Source of the DNA: Azorinus chamasolen
Lineage: Eukaryota > Mollusca > Bivalvia > Cardiida > Solecurtidae
Reading direction: 5' to 3'
Length of the DNA: 64,000 nt
NCBI GenBank assembly: GCA_963576725.1
Contig: OY755240.1
Coordinates: 61,008,633-61,072,632, forward strand
In this document: positions 58,101 through 64,000 of the stretch, in pieces
Layout of the letters: every line of letters begins with the position of its first letter
Position numbering within the stretch: the first letter of the stretch is position 1
Notes under the pieces: model-generated
The model's database searches: none
What the model was told of the DNA's origin: nothing
What the model saw: the letters and a program-made list of their open reading frames with translations, nothing else
Made by a program: the position numbers and the translations under genes

Positions 58101-61100
58101 GTAAAATAATATCTTTATTATATCATAAGCAAACGGATCAGACCCTGATCAGACGGTTCCTATAGGAGCCGTCTGATCTGGGTCTACTCTGTTTGCAAAG
58201 ATGTAGAAAAGCGCATTTATGAAGTAAAAGATAACTGATCCATACTGTTATCTGATTCTCACCGACATGCAATCATATTGTTTTGACACACGCCATTAAC
58301 AATTTTAATCACTTCACAAAAATGCCATTTCACATCATTTTTAAAATAAATAGTTCAGTTTCACAGTATTGATTTAGTAATGCAATGTCATGATTAAACA
58401 TGTCAAAATAATAGATCACATTTTTTTTTATAAAAAATATCATGTCATTTATCTTATATCGTTCCATTTCAGATTATTCTACCAGCTTATCCTGTCGCAC
58501 GAAAAGAACAAAAGACTCCTGAAGCAAGCACAAAAATCAAAAATACGAAAAACTCTCTCAAAACTTAGCAAGCTGACGTGTGCCCGACCAGTCGACGAAT
58601 CTCCGACGAAAATGTCACAAAGTAACGGTTCCAATCTGATGATCCCGATGGAAACGTTTGATCCGGAAACATTCCAACGGTTTATGAACTATATTCATTG
58701 TGGATCACTAGCCGTAGATTCGAATACGGTCATAGGTAAGACAATACAAACTATAGTACAAACTCGATTATTCATGCAATTATTGATCTTCAAGACAGGT
58801 GGCAGCTTTAATGCAGAGTGAAAATCATGCAGAAAGCTCCCAGAGGAGCTTTCTGCATGATTTTCGCCATGCATTAAGCAGAAACCTGCTTAAAAGAGTA
58901 CCAGTTCTTTCGTAGTATCGACTTTTAAACTATATTTATCATTCCAATTTCGTAGAATATATTACAGGGGTTTGCAAGTGATGAAAAGGTTATAAGCATT
59001 CACTATTTTCTTCTTCTTTTTTGAGGAAAAAAGGAACAATTTTCAAAAGTCTATTTACCTTTACCTCGCGTAACAAGAGCCGTCTGATTCGAATAGATTC
59101 TGATCTGGGTCTACTCTGTTTGCAAATGTGTAAACTGTGTATATATGAAATACATGTAAAGGGATATACTCATGCCATTTACTGTACACTTCAGGTGTGA
59201 TGAACGCCGCTTACATGTTCGGATTTCCGGAAGTGCAGCAAGCATGCTGGGATTTTGCTGTTGGATGTGCTGAACGGGAAGACAACTTGCACGATCTCCT
59301 CCAGTCGTCTAAGCTGTACTGTGATCACAAGATGACCAGGTCATTGTTGAGAACAGTAAGTAGCAGGGTGGAAATGAGAAAATCTCATAGAGATAGGGAA
59401 CCACAAGACAGAGATATACAAGCTAGAGATATACAAGTTAAGGGACCCAAAGTTAGAAATATGCAGCATAGAGAGTCCCGATTTAGAATTTCACAAAGTA
59501 GAGAATTTCAAGCTAGAGGGTCACCAACAGAATTTCAAGTAAGAGAGCCCCAATTAAGAGAACCACAAATAAGAGAGAATCAAGTCACTGAACCAGGAAT
59601 AGTAAGTTTTATTCATGTAACATTTATTTCAGTAGACAGTAGCTTAATGCAAGGTGAAACTCATACAGGGATCTCCCCAAAGCCCTTTTTTGCATGTCTT
59701 AAGTGTGCATTAACATAATGAATGTTTATTGGCTTTTAATTTAGTTTTTAATATGTAAAATTTTCAAGGAAGGTTTTTGCTTCAATAAAAACTTTAGACT
59801 CTGGTCTATATCACGTCGAACGCAAACAGAGCAGAACCTGATCAGACGGCTCCTATGTCTGCTCTATTGGTAAATGCATGTAAAAGCGTTTGCATGAAGG
59901 AAAGGGCTATTAACCCTTCGCTTGCTATTCACGTCAATATACCTCCTGCAGGAGCTGTCTCATCAGGGTCTGTACTATTTACAAATTGATTGTGCAACCA
60001 GTGCAATCCACAGCAGTGATTACACAGCGAAATACTTGTACACAGTGAAGATATATGTAATTATACAACAGGGCATGGGCAAAGAAGGAGAAATGTATTT
60101 TAAAATTCAGCAAGCGAAGGGTTAAGACAGGTGACAGTTTAATGCAGGTCGAAAGTAATGCCGACAACTCAGGACTGTTGGAACTTTTGTTTTTTAATGA
60201 ATGGTCGCGTAAGACAGCTTCTACCATAATTACAGATTCTCCCATGAAGGTTAAAGAGTTCAAAATATTTAATGCTTGGACCCCGCAGAAGCTAGCCAAA
60301 TGTCCATATGTCACTGTCATACCTACAGTGGAAATCCATCAACCGCCTAGAAACTGTCGTTTGCAATATTTTTCATCTGGAATTACCTTTCAAAGTAGTA
60401 CTTTCGCCTATTAGAAAAGCATTAAACACTTCCATCGTCGTCAAACGAAGTGGATCCAGATGTGAGGCCGGGTTACTCAGCGTCAGACCTGGATCCGAAC
60501 TGCTTGTGATGTCCTTTCGGATTAGCACATGAGTAACATGGACAACATACAGCTCAGTTGTTTGACAATCACTGTCATCAACCTGTCATGTAGCGGTGAA
60601 TTTAGTGACATAGGACTATAAAACAGCCCTGCTTAATTCACTGACTATGCATAATTTCTGACATCAATTGATAAACTGTTATCTGTTTAATTGTACGCTT
60701 CCGCGTTGTTTTAAGACCACATTATTTAGTATGTTATATTCATGTATAATTTAGCATGTTATATATACATGTACATTGTACATGTATACAGAGGAGCCTC
60801 GATATCGCGAACTCGAATAACCCGATCTTCGGGATAAATCGAATTAAAAGTTCGGTCCTTCCAAAACTGTTCTAAAATGTACTACTACGCATATCTAGAA
60901 ACACACGTGACAGCTTAATGCAGGTTTAAAGTAATGCTGAAAGCTCCTACAGGTTCTTTCAACATTATTTTAGACCTGTATTAAGCTGTGAACATGCATT
61001 GTCCGGATTAGTAATCGGCTGACTCGAACCACTGTTATCTAGAAATAATTTATATATTCCCTTGAAGTTCCAGATATCGAAGTTCAACTGTAAATACACG

Positions 61101-62485
61101 CATTTTCTTTTTTTCTCTGAAACTGAACTTGTCAACGAAGCATTTGTAGCATTCTCATTTTGGACTACGGCTGTGGTGTATATTGTACATCATCTGCACC
61201 AACCATACTGGTATTTAGAGTACAGCAATGTACATGTACTTTTAACCCTTCGCTTGCTATTCACGTCAATATACGTACCTGTAAATAGTGACGACCCAGA
61301 TGAGACAGCTCCTCCAGGAGCTGTCTCATCAGGGTCTGCACTATTTACAAGTTGATTGTGCAACCAGTGCACTCCACAGCAGTGATTGCACAGCGAAATA
61401 CTTGTACACAGTGAAGATATATGTAATTATACAACAGGGCTTGGGTAAAGAAGGAGAAATGTATTTTAAAATTCAGCAAGAGAAGGGTTAACCCTTTACT
61501 TGAGAGAGACGTCTTCTGATACCTTTGCCTAAGAGTTTGCTCTATATGGGCTGATACAGATCTAACTCTACATTTTCTGCACAGATAAGCCCCCATGTGT
61601 TTATATATATATATATACATGTACGCCACTATAAAACGACATTATTAGACTGATAACACTTCACACTAACACCTTTACATGTAGTGCGGCAACAACAAAT
61701 ATGTAAATACAGTAAAACCCCTCTAATGCGACCACCATAAAGGGGCATGCTTCTGGGTGACAGAGGCAGGTGGTAGCTTAATGCAGGACGAAAGTTATGC
61801 AAAAAGCTCCTATAGGAGCTTTCTGCATAACTTTCGTCCTGCATTAAGCAGCCACCTGTTTATTAAGACTGCTATGTTTATTTTTTAAGTGGTAGCATTA
61901 GAGGGGTTCTACTGCATATAATATATTATTGGCTAATGGCTTGAATACAAGTTGACTCATATTGACGACTTTTAGCGACTCTGTAAAAGTCACTTTGTGA
62001 AACCATTGTGATAAATAGAGCATTTGCTCCTAGAGGAGCAAATGCTCTATTTATCACAATGGTTTCAAACTGCAAAATTCTAAAAGTTTACTTTTTTATT
62101 AGTTAATGCTTATTTTCGGTAGATTTATTCAATGAGGTTGTATCTAAAAATAGCATATGAGGTAATGGGTTAATCCGTAGTCAAACTTTATCACTGGAGA
62201 AAATTATTTGTATTACAAACAGTTCAGACTTTGATCAAAGGATTCCTGCGTGAACACTTTGAACTGGATCTACACTGTTGGCAAAGGTCTTATATACTCG
62301 GTACGAAGAACTACTGTGGTATTTAAATTGTTTAAAGGATCACTTTGGCAACTGTTTTATTCATAATTCGTATTTCATTATTTCAGATGAGAACCTGTGC
62401 ATCAAAGTTTCCAGATTTGCTTGCAAGTCACAAACTCAACGACGATCTGGATTCGCTAACAGAAGAAGACATGCTGGTTACCTAA
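53329..62485 (+). CDS. BTB/POZ-domain protein with serine-rich N-terminus (serine-enriched protein-like)
   Basis: Exons 53329-53437, 57157-57331, 58473-58735 and 59195-59355 (or to 59601) splice in frame. The N-terminus is Ser-rich (DGSISDSDVSISSGESYSST). The BTB fold follows: LCDVTFLVGG...PVHGVRAIIATRSR, LFYQLILS, a basic insert of about 45 residues, then METFDPETFQRFMNYIHCGS and NTVIGVMNAAYMFGFPEVQQ ending in ACWDF, entering a BACK-like helix region. BTB proteins dimerise and often act as cullin-3 adaptors or scaffolds; here that is family inference. The architecture recalls the gprs 'serine-enriched protein' group, from memory. A fifth exon at 62387 stays open for 32 codons and then hits TAA, giving about 268 residues. 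The start at 53329 was chosen over an in-frame ATG at 53188 because the conserved-looking part begins there. Confidence 0.8.
53625..53950. mobile_element. PAL-G copy split by PAL-F
   Basis: CAGAGCTACAGATAAAGGTG to GAAGAGAAATAAAGGAGCTA, PAL-F, then TTATGCATCTTATCTGGACC + TCTG. One core arm is deleted. Confidence 0.82.
53760..53916. mobile_element. PAL-F copy (CTCTCTATA subtype) with exact TA flanks
   Basis: CAGTAAAACCTCTCTATAAC to GTTATAGAGAGGTTTTACTG, 157 bp; the centre is partly deleted (AAGGTGAAAGGAGCG). Flanked by TA. Confidence 0.92.
54380..54712. mobile_element. PAL-A copy split by a (TAA)n retroposon
   Basis: GAATATTCATGTAAGAAATA arm, insertion after ATCTACATTATG, then TCATAAGCAAACAGAACAAA, half core, GGAGTAAAGGGTTA. 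Confidence 0.85.
54504..54608 (+). mobile_element. Short (TAA)n retroposon
   Basis: GTGAAGCGCTTTTGAACGCA + CATATCCTGTGTGAAAAGAG + CGCTATATAAATGTGGT + (ATA)n. The last ~80 bp match 28.72-28.80 kb. Here only about 105 bp were inserted. Confidence 0.82.
54774..55168. mobile_element. PAL-F copy (GTCTTACGCGGCC subtype) split by PAL-B
   Basis: CAGTAGGACCTGTCTTACGC ... GGCCGCTTAAG | PAL-B | TTAAGACAAGTTTTACTG, TA flanks on both sides. Core GCTCTTATAGGAGC. Confidence 0.87.
54964..55154. mobile_element. PAL-B copy with a (TA)29 run at its dyad
   Basis: TTAACCCTTTCCTCCATAAA to GGTAATGGGTTAA. Left arm GATAAATAGAGCATTTATTCC, then TATATA... (55051-55108), then the far arm is missing and GTGGTTAGATATAAAAATAG continues. 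Confidence 0.87.
55238..55897. mobile_element. PAL-A copy split by the AGCT...CTCTTGTT element
   Basis: TTAACCATTTCCCTTATGAA start; insertion at 55309-55758; core collapsed (CAGACCCTGATCTACTCTG); GGGAAAGGATTAATTAA end. Confidence 0.82.
55309..55758. mobile_element. AGCT...CTCTTGTT element with tandem ~180-bp units
   Basis: Starts AGCTCCACTTTTTCAAAAAG + TGGAGCTATTGTCATGACCG (own small hairpin), two units with AAAATATTTGGTTCA and ACAAGGGTAGGTAACCCTAA, ends GGACAGCTCTTGTTTA. Confidence 0.8.
55898..56090. other. Unassigned
   Basis: No gene or repeat seen. Confidence 0.35.
56090..56297. mobile_element. PAL-A copy
   Basis: CCCCTTTCCTTGTTGAATAT start; GACGGCGCCATCGAAATTGG core, dyad lost; end AAATACTTAAG. 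Confidence 0.78.
56519..56768. mobile_element. PAL-A copy, full length with TTAA both ends
   Basis: TTAACCCTTTCCATG to GAAGGAAAGGGTTAA, 250 bp. GACGGCTCCTATAGGAGCCG core; CCCTGATC left, GATCTGGG right. Confidence 0.94.
56784..57028. mobile_element. PAL-A copy, BTB intron 1
   Basis: TTAACCCTTTCCCCATGAAC to GATGTAAAGGGTTGA; core GACGACTCCTTTAGGAGCCGTC. Ends about 130 bp before BTB exon 2. Confidence 0.88.
57157..57331 (+). CDS. BTB gene exon 2
   Basis: From CTGTTCCAG to GTAAAA. Encodes VCTRPTDDTYVMVLQNRKGL, then the start of the BTB domain (ELCDVTFLVGGERRPVHGVR through AIIATRS). Its GC content is clearly higher than the flanking repeats. Confidence 0.88.
57360..57520. mobile_element. PAL-A fragment with half core
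   Basis: GATCTCCTATAGGAACCATC + TGATACGGGTCTGCTCTG; left arm deleted. Confidence 0.7.
57598..57783. repeat. PAL-I palindrome, copy 2
   Basis: GATCAGGGTCCATGCTTATA + AAGCTTTTAGTTGAGTCTGA... mirrored at ...TAAGCATGTACCCTGATC. As in copy 1, one arm has a tandem 27-bp duplication (GAGTTCTCAAGCTTTTGATT), but on the opposite side. Confidence 0.85.
57818..57977. mobile_element. PAL-G copy
   Basis: CAGAGTCAGATACTAAAATC to CGTCTTATCTGGGCCTCTG; central arm shortened. Confidence 0.8.
57984..58236. mobile_element. PAL-A copy, BTB intron 2
   Basis: TTTAAACCTTTCCTCCACGA start, GAAGTAAAAGATAACTG end; GACGGTTCCTATAGGAGCCGTC core. Confidence 0.88.
58473..58735 (+). CDS. BTB gene exon 3
   Basis: From CCATTTCAG to GTAAGA. 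Encodes LFYQLILSHEKNKRLLKQAQ, a Lys-rich insert, then METFDPETFQRFMNYIHCGS and LAVDSNTVI. The FDPETFxxFMxYIHCGS strand-helix pattern is typical BTB. Confidence 0.88.
58794..58910. mobile_element. PAL-F core fragment, BTB intron 3
   Basis: GTGAAAATCATGCAGAAAGC + TCCCAGAGGAGC and complement; outer CAGTAAAACC ends lost. Confidence 0.8.
59195..59355 (+). CDS. BTB gene exon 4 (with alternative long form to 59601)
   Basis: From CACTTCAG to donor GTAAGT at 59356. Encodes VMNAAYMFGFPEVQQACWDF to MTRSLLRT. The frame stays open and a second GTAAGT occurs at 59602, also phase 0. The extra 246 bp would add 82 residues of a degenerate Arg/Glu/Pro/Gln repeat (REPQ, REFQ, RENQ units). Confidence 0.85.
59356..59601 (+). 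repeat. Degenerate ~18-24-bp coding-frame repeat between two GTAAGT donors
   Basis: Repeated AGAGA/CAAG words (AGAGATATACAAGCTAGAG, AGAGAGCCCCAATTAAGAG, AGAGAATCAAGTC) keep one frame open for 82 codons, translating as Arg-Glu-Pro/Phe/Asn-Gln units. Either an alternative exon part or an expanded intronic repeat. Confidence 0.7.
59720..59909. mobile_element. PAL-A fragment, core half deleted
   Basis: GCAAACAGAGCAGAACCTGA + TCAGACGGCTCCTATGTCTG; ends GAAGGAAAGGGCTA. Confidence 0.78.
59910..60125. mobile_element. PAL-D copy with deleted left core arm
   Basis: PAL-D defined: about 250 bp, TTAACCCTTCGCTTGCTATT start, GACCCAGATGAGAC core arms, AATTCAGCAAGCGAAGGGTTAA end. Here the left core arm is missing: CCTCCTGCAGGAGCTGTCTC. 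Confidence 0.9.
60440..60515. mobile_element. PAL-C core, decayed
   Basis: GTGGATCCAGATGTGAGGCC and CAGACCTGGATCCGAACTGC. Confidence 0.7.
60516..60788. other. Unassigned BTB intron sequence
   Basis: Contains a short TACATGTACATTGTACATGTA palindrome near 60770; no gene seen. Confidence 0.35.
60789..61090. mobile_element. PAL-E copy with TA on both sides
   Basis: CAGAGGAGCCTCGATATCGC to GATATCGAAGTTCAACTG; flanks TA and TA. Centre AGCTCCTACAGGTTC. Confidence 0.88.
61242..61491. mobile_element. PAL-D copy, full length with TTAA both ends
   Basis: TTAACCCTTCGCTTGCTATT to AGCAAGAGAAGGGTTAA, 250 bp. Core GACAGCTCCTCCAGGAGCTGTC with CCCAGATG left and CATCAGGG right. Right part nearly identical to 59.94-60.12 kb. 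Confidence 0.95.
61488..61610. mobile_element. PAL-A fragment abutting PAL-D
   Basis: TTAACCCTTTACTTG start shares the TTAA of the PAL-D end; GCTGATACAGATCTAACTC arm; then (AT)n. Confidence 0.65.
61710..61914. mobile_element. PAL-F copy
   Basis: CAGTAAAACCCCTCTAATGC to GCATTAGAGGGGTTCTACTG; centre AGCTCCTATAGGAGCT; TA on the left, CA on the right. Confidence 0.92.
61948..62173. mobile_element. PAL-B copy, reverse
   Basis: CATATTGACGACTTTTAGCG to GAGGTAATGGGTTAA; core TGCTCCTAGAGGAGCA, long perfect arms. About 210 bp before BTB exon 5. Confidence 0.9.
62387..62485 (+). CDS. Possible terminal exon of the BTB gene
   Basis: Follows acceptor CATTATTTCAG, phase 0 as needed. The frame reads MRTCASKFPDLLASHKLNDD then LDSLTEEDMLVT and TAA; the LTEEDML pattern resembles the end of a BACK-type helix pair. 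The TAA is followed directly by GTAAAA, which resembles a donor. The same frame reopens at about 62516 and encodes a Cys-rich tail (VCRKCMKCVEDYLKAIRS) ending at TGA (about 62662). Either the gene ends here or the model is incomplete. Confidence 0.45.
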   Translation: MRTCASKFPDLLASHKLNDDLDSLTEEDMLVT

Positions 62486-62662
62486 GTAAAATGCTCACAT
62501 TTTGCTCAAATTTGAAGATTTCCTGGTTGCCACATTGTAACCAGCGGACGCACTTCAATCGAGACTGAAATCGCAGGCAGTACAGTTTGCCGGAAGTGCA
62601 TGAAATGTGTCGAAGACTATCTGAAAGCTATCAGAAGTGACCAAATACCGAACGAAGAATGA
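62486..62662 (+). other. Possible coding tail: frame reopens after the TAA
   Basis: In the frame of the 62387 exon, two stops (62483, 62513) are followed by 48 open codons ending at TGA: IETEIAGSTVCRKCMKCVED then YLKAIRSDQIPNEE. Cys spacing CxxCxxC. It could be a further exon after a short intron, or 3' UTR. Confidence 0.35.
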
Positions 62663-63040
62663 CAATGGTTAACACTTCACCTGATAGAGATCAATCTTGA
62701 TGTCTTAGCAAACAGAGTAGACCTAGGTCAGACGGAAACTGCCGTCTGATCAGGATCTGCGCTCTTTGTCCATGCTTTTACACTTTTACTGTACATTGAT
62801 AATTGAATCCTATGAACTTTCATCGTACGAGGAACAATCTCATATTGCAGCATAGTGTGTATAGTTGTTGATTAATGAGACCCTCTCTCTCGCCTCGCTG
62901 ACAGCCACTGGCATGTGTTTCAGGGAGATCTATGAGGTAGAAAAACTTTGACAAACTGGCAAACGAACAACTGGCTATGATGACGCCATTCATTAACTAT
63001 GCAAATGACAAATGTTTCGACTTGTTCTAGATATAATGTG
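62663..63040. other. PAL-A scrap (62700-62770) and unassigned 3' flank
   Basis: AGCAAACAGAGTAGACCTAG and GCCGTCTGATCAGGATCTGC remain of a core. The rest is unrecognised. Confidence 0.45.
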
Positions 63041-63213
63041 CAGTAAAACCTCTCTAAACCGGAATTCTAGTAGAGAAGAATTCAGATACTTCTAGGCAGA
63101 TGGCAGCCTAGTCCCAGCTGAGCTCCTTGCATGACTTTCAACCTGTCACCTGTCTCCAAGACAGAATATGATACTAAATTTAACGTCCGGTTTAGAGGGG
63201 TTTTATTGTGCTG
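63041..63213. mobile_element. PAL-F copy (CTCTCTAAACCGG subtype), decayed centre
   Basis: CAGTAAAACCTCTCTAAACC to GGTTTAGAGGGGTTTTATTG; related in ends to 47333-47541. Confidence 0.82.
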
Positions 63214-63308
63214 TACGATCCTGAAGGAGCCTTCTCGTCTTGGTCTACACTGTTTGGAAATGAAATTAGTGATTCGCGTCCCGCACTGAAAGAGTTAATG
63301 AGTACACA

Positions 63309-63385
63309 TCGAGGGCTTGGTGCAAAACTATTCTAACTCCATCACAAAGTGAAGGAGTTAGAATAGTTTTGCACCAAGCCCTCGA
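63309..63385. repeat. PAL-H hairpin, copy 3
   Basis: TCGAGGGCTTGGTGCAAAAC + TATTCTAACTCC and complement to CCAAGCCCTCGA; centre ATCACAAAGTGA. About 77 bp with very few mismatches. Confidence 0.9.
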
Positions 63386-63497
63386 CATGGTTTTCTTGTA
63401 AAACAGACAGCTGCTTAATGTAAAGCGATTGCAATGTAGACAGCATACATAGGAGCTTTCTGTATAACGTCCATGCTGAATTAAGCTACCACCTGTC

Positions 63498-63735
63498 TTA
63501 ACCCATTCCCTGCTCAATGTTCATGTAAGATACATTGACGTCATGGCTATTTTTAAGATGATGTTTATAACGGTGTTTGAATACAAATTTTGTTTTGAAT
63601 ATATCAGAAACTGTATAACTAGATCTATATAAGTTCAGCAACAAACAGAGCAGACCCTGATCAGACGGCTCCTTACAGGAGCCGTTTGATCTGGGTCTAC
63701 TGTTTGCAAAATCGTATTGTGAGTGGACATTTAAA
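63498..63735. mobile_element. PAL-A copy
   Basis: TTAACCCATTCCCTGCTCAA start; core GGCTCCTTACAGGAGCC; CCCTGATC left, GATCTGGG right; right TTAA lost. Confidence 0.85.
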
Positions 63736-64000
63736 AGGAGCAGTGTACGAGTACATATACTTAAATAGATTAACAGTTCATATGATGAAAAACAACAAAT
63801 AATCCGTTTTGTGCATTTTGAAAAACAGACAATTGTATAAAAAAAATGTCCATGGTCGCGAGTGTTATTTTGATTTCCGCGTAAGACAATGTTATGTCCG
63901 TGACTAATTTTACTACAGGGAAGTACAACACCTCAGACACCTCCAAGTGACACATTTATCAGGCAAATCAAAAGATGGGACATATGTTGCTATTGTCAGT

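Overview
This is eukaryotic (animal) genomic DNA: AT-rich, intron-rich, with split genes using GT-AG introns and very dense short palindromic transposons. The repeat repertoire (elements beginning with an AACAAGAGGG-type head and containing ~145-bp tandem units, TTAA-flanked palindromic MITEs, a LINE with a Cys/His-rich C-terminus) points to a mollusc, most likely a bivalve; that is an inference, not a proven assignment.

Genes. (1) Minus strand, about 7.6 kb leftwards to 2.7 kb and off the left edge: MMAB, the mitochondrial cob(I)alamin adenosyltransferase; four exons encode the N-terminal third. (2) Plus strand, 10531-31574: a complete nine-exon mevalonate kinase gene (MVK, 386 codons plus stop). 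MMAB and MVK are divergent neighbours, the same arrangement as the vertebrate MMAB-MVK pair. (3) Plus strand, 53329 to about 62485: a BTB/POZ-domain protein with a serine-rich N-terminus, resembling the 'serine-enriched protein' (gprs) group; four exons are firm and the 3' end is uncertain. (4) A 5'-truncated LINE (reverse transcriptase ORF, minus strand, 42243-44320) and a second, older LINE fragment at about 37.5-38.2 kb.

Everything else is repeats. I use these working names. PAL-A: TTAA-CCCTTTCC ends, core with GCAAACAGAGCAGACC arms. PAL-B: TTAA-CCCATTCC ends, core GATAAATAGAGCATTTGCTCC-type arms (written here only in part). PAL-C: TTAA-CCCTTTCGCTGCC ends, core AACAGTTTGGATCC. PAL-D: TTAA-CCCTTCGCTTGC ends. 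These four look like piggyBac-type (TTAA) non-autonomous elements. PAL-E (CAGTTGAAC ends) and PAL-F (CAGTAAAACC ends) are flanked by TA and look like Tc1/mariner-pogo-type MITEs. PAL-G (CAGAGCTACAGATAA ends) shows a 6-bp target duplication. PAL-H and PAL-I are short hairpins. There are also several elements with clean 8-bp target duplications (hAT-like).

Layout: 0-2.7 kb repeats and a minisatellite; 2.7-7.6 kb MMAB exons among MITEs and a 145-bp tandem-repeat element; 7.6-10.5 kb MITEs and a duplicated block next to the MVK start; 10.5-31.6 kb MVK, whose introns hold at least 25 MITEs and a 2.5-kb hAT-like element only 23 bp from an exon; 31.6-53 kb gene-poor repeats, satellites and LINEs; 53-62.5 kb the BTB gene; 62.5-64 kb MITEs.

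The most striking non-gene signal is the palindromic MITE system. Families with different ends and different target duplications share the same central dyad (GCTCC-TATA-GGAGC), and PAL-A/C/D palindromes keep a fixed arm mismatch in copy after copy, giving an otherwise symmetrical hairpin a polarity. Nested insertions let their relative ages be read.
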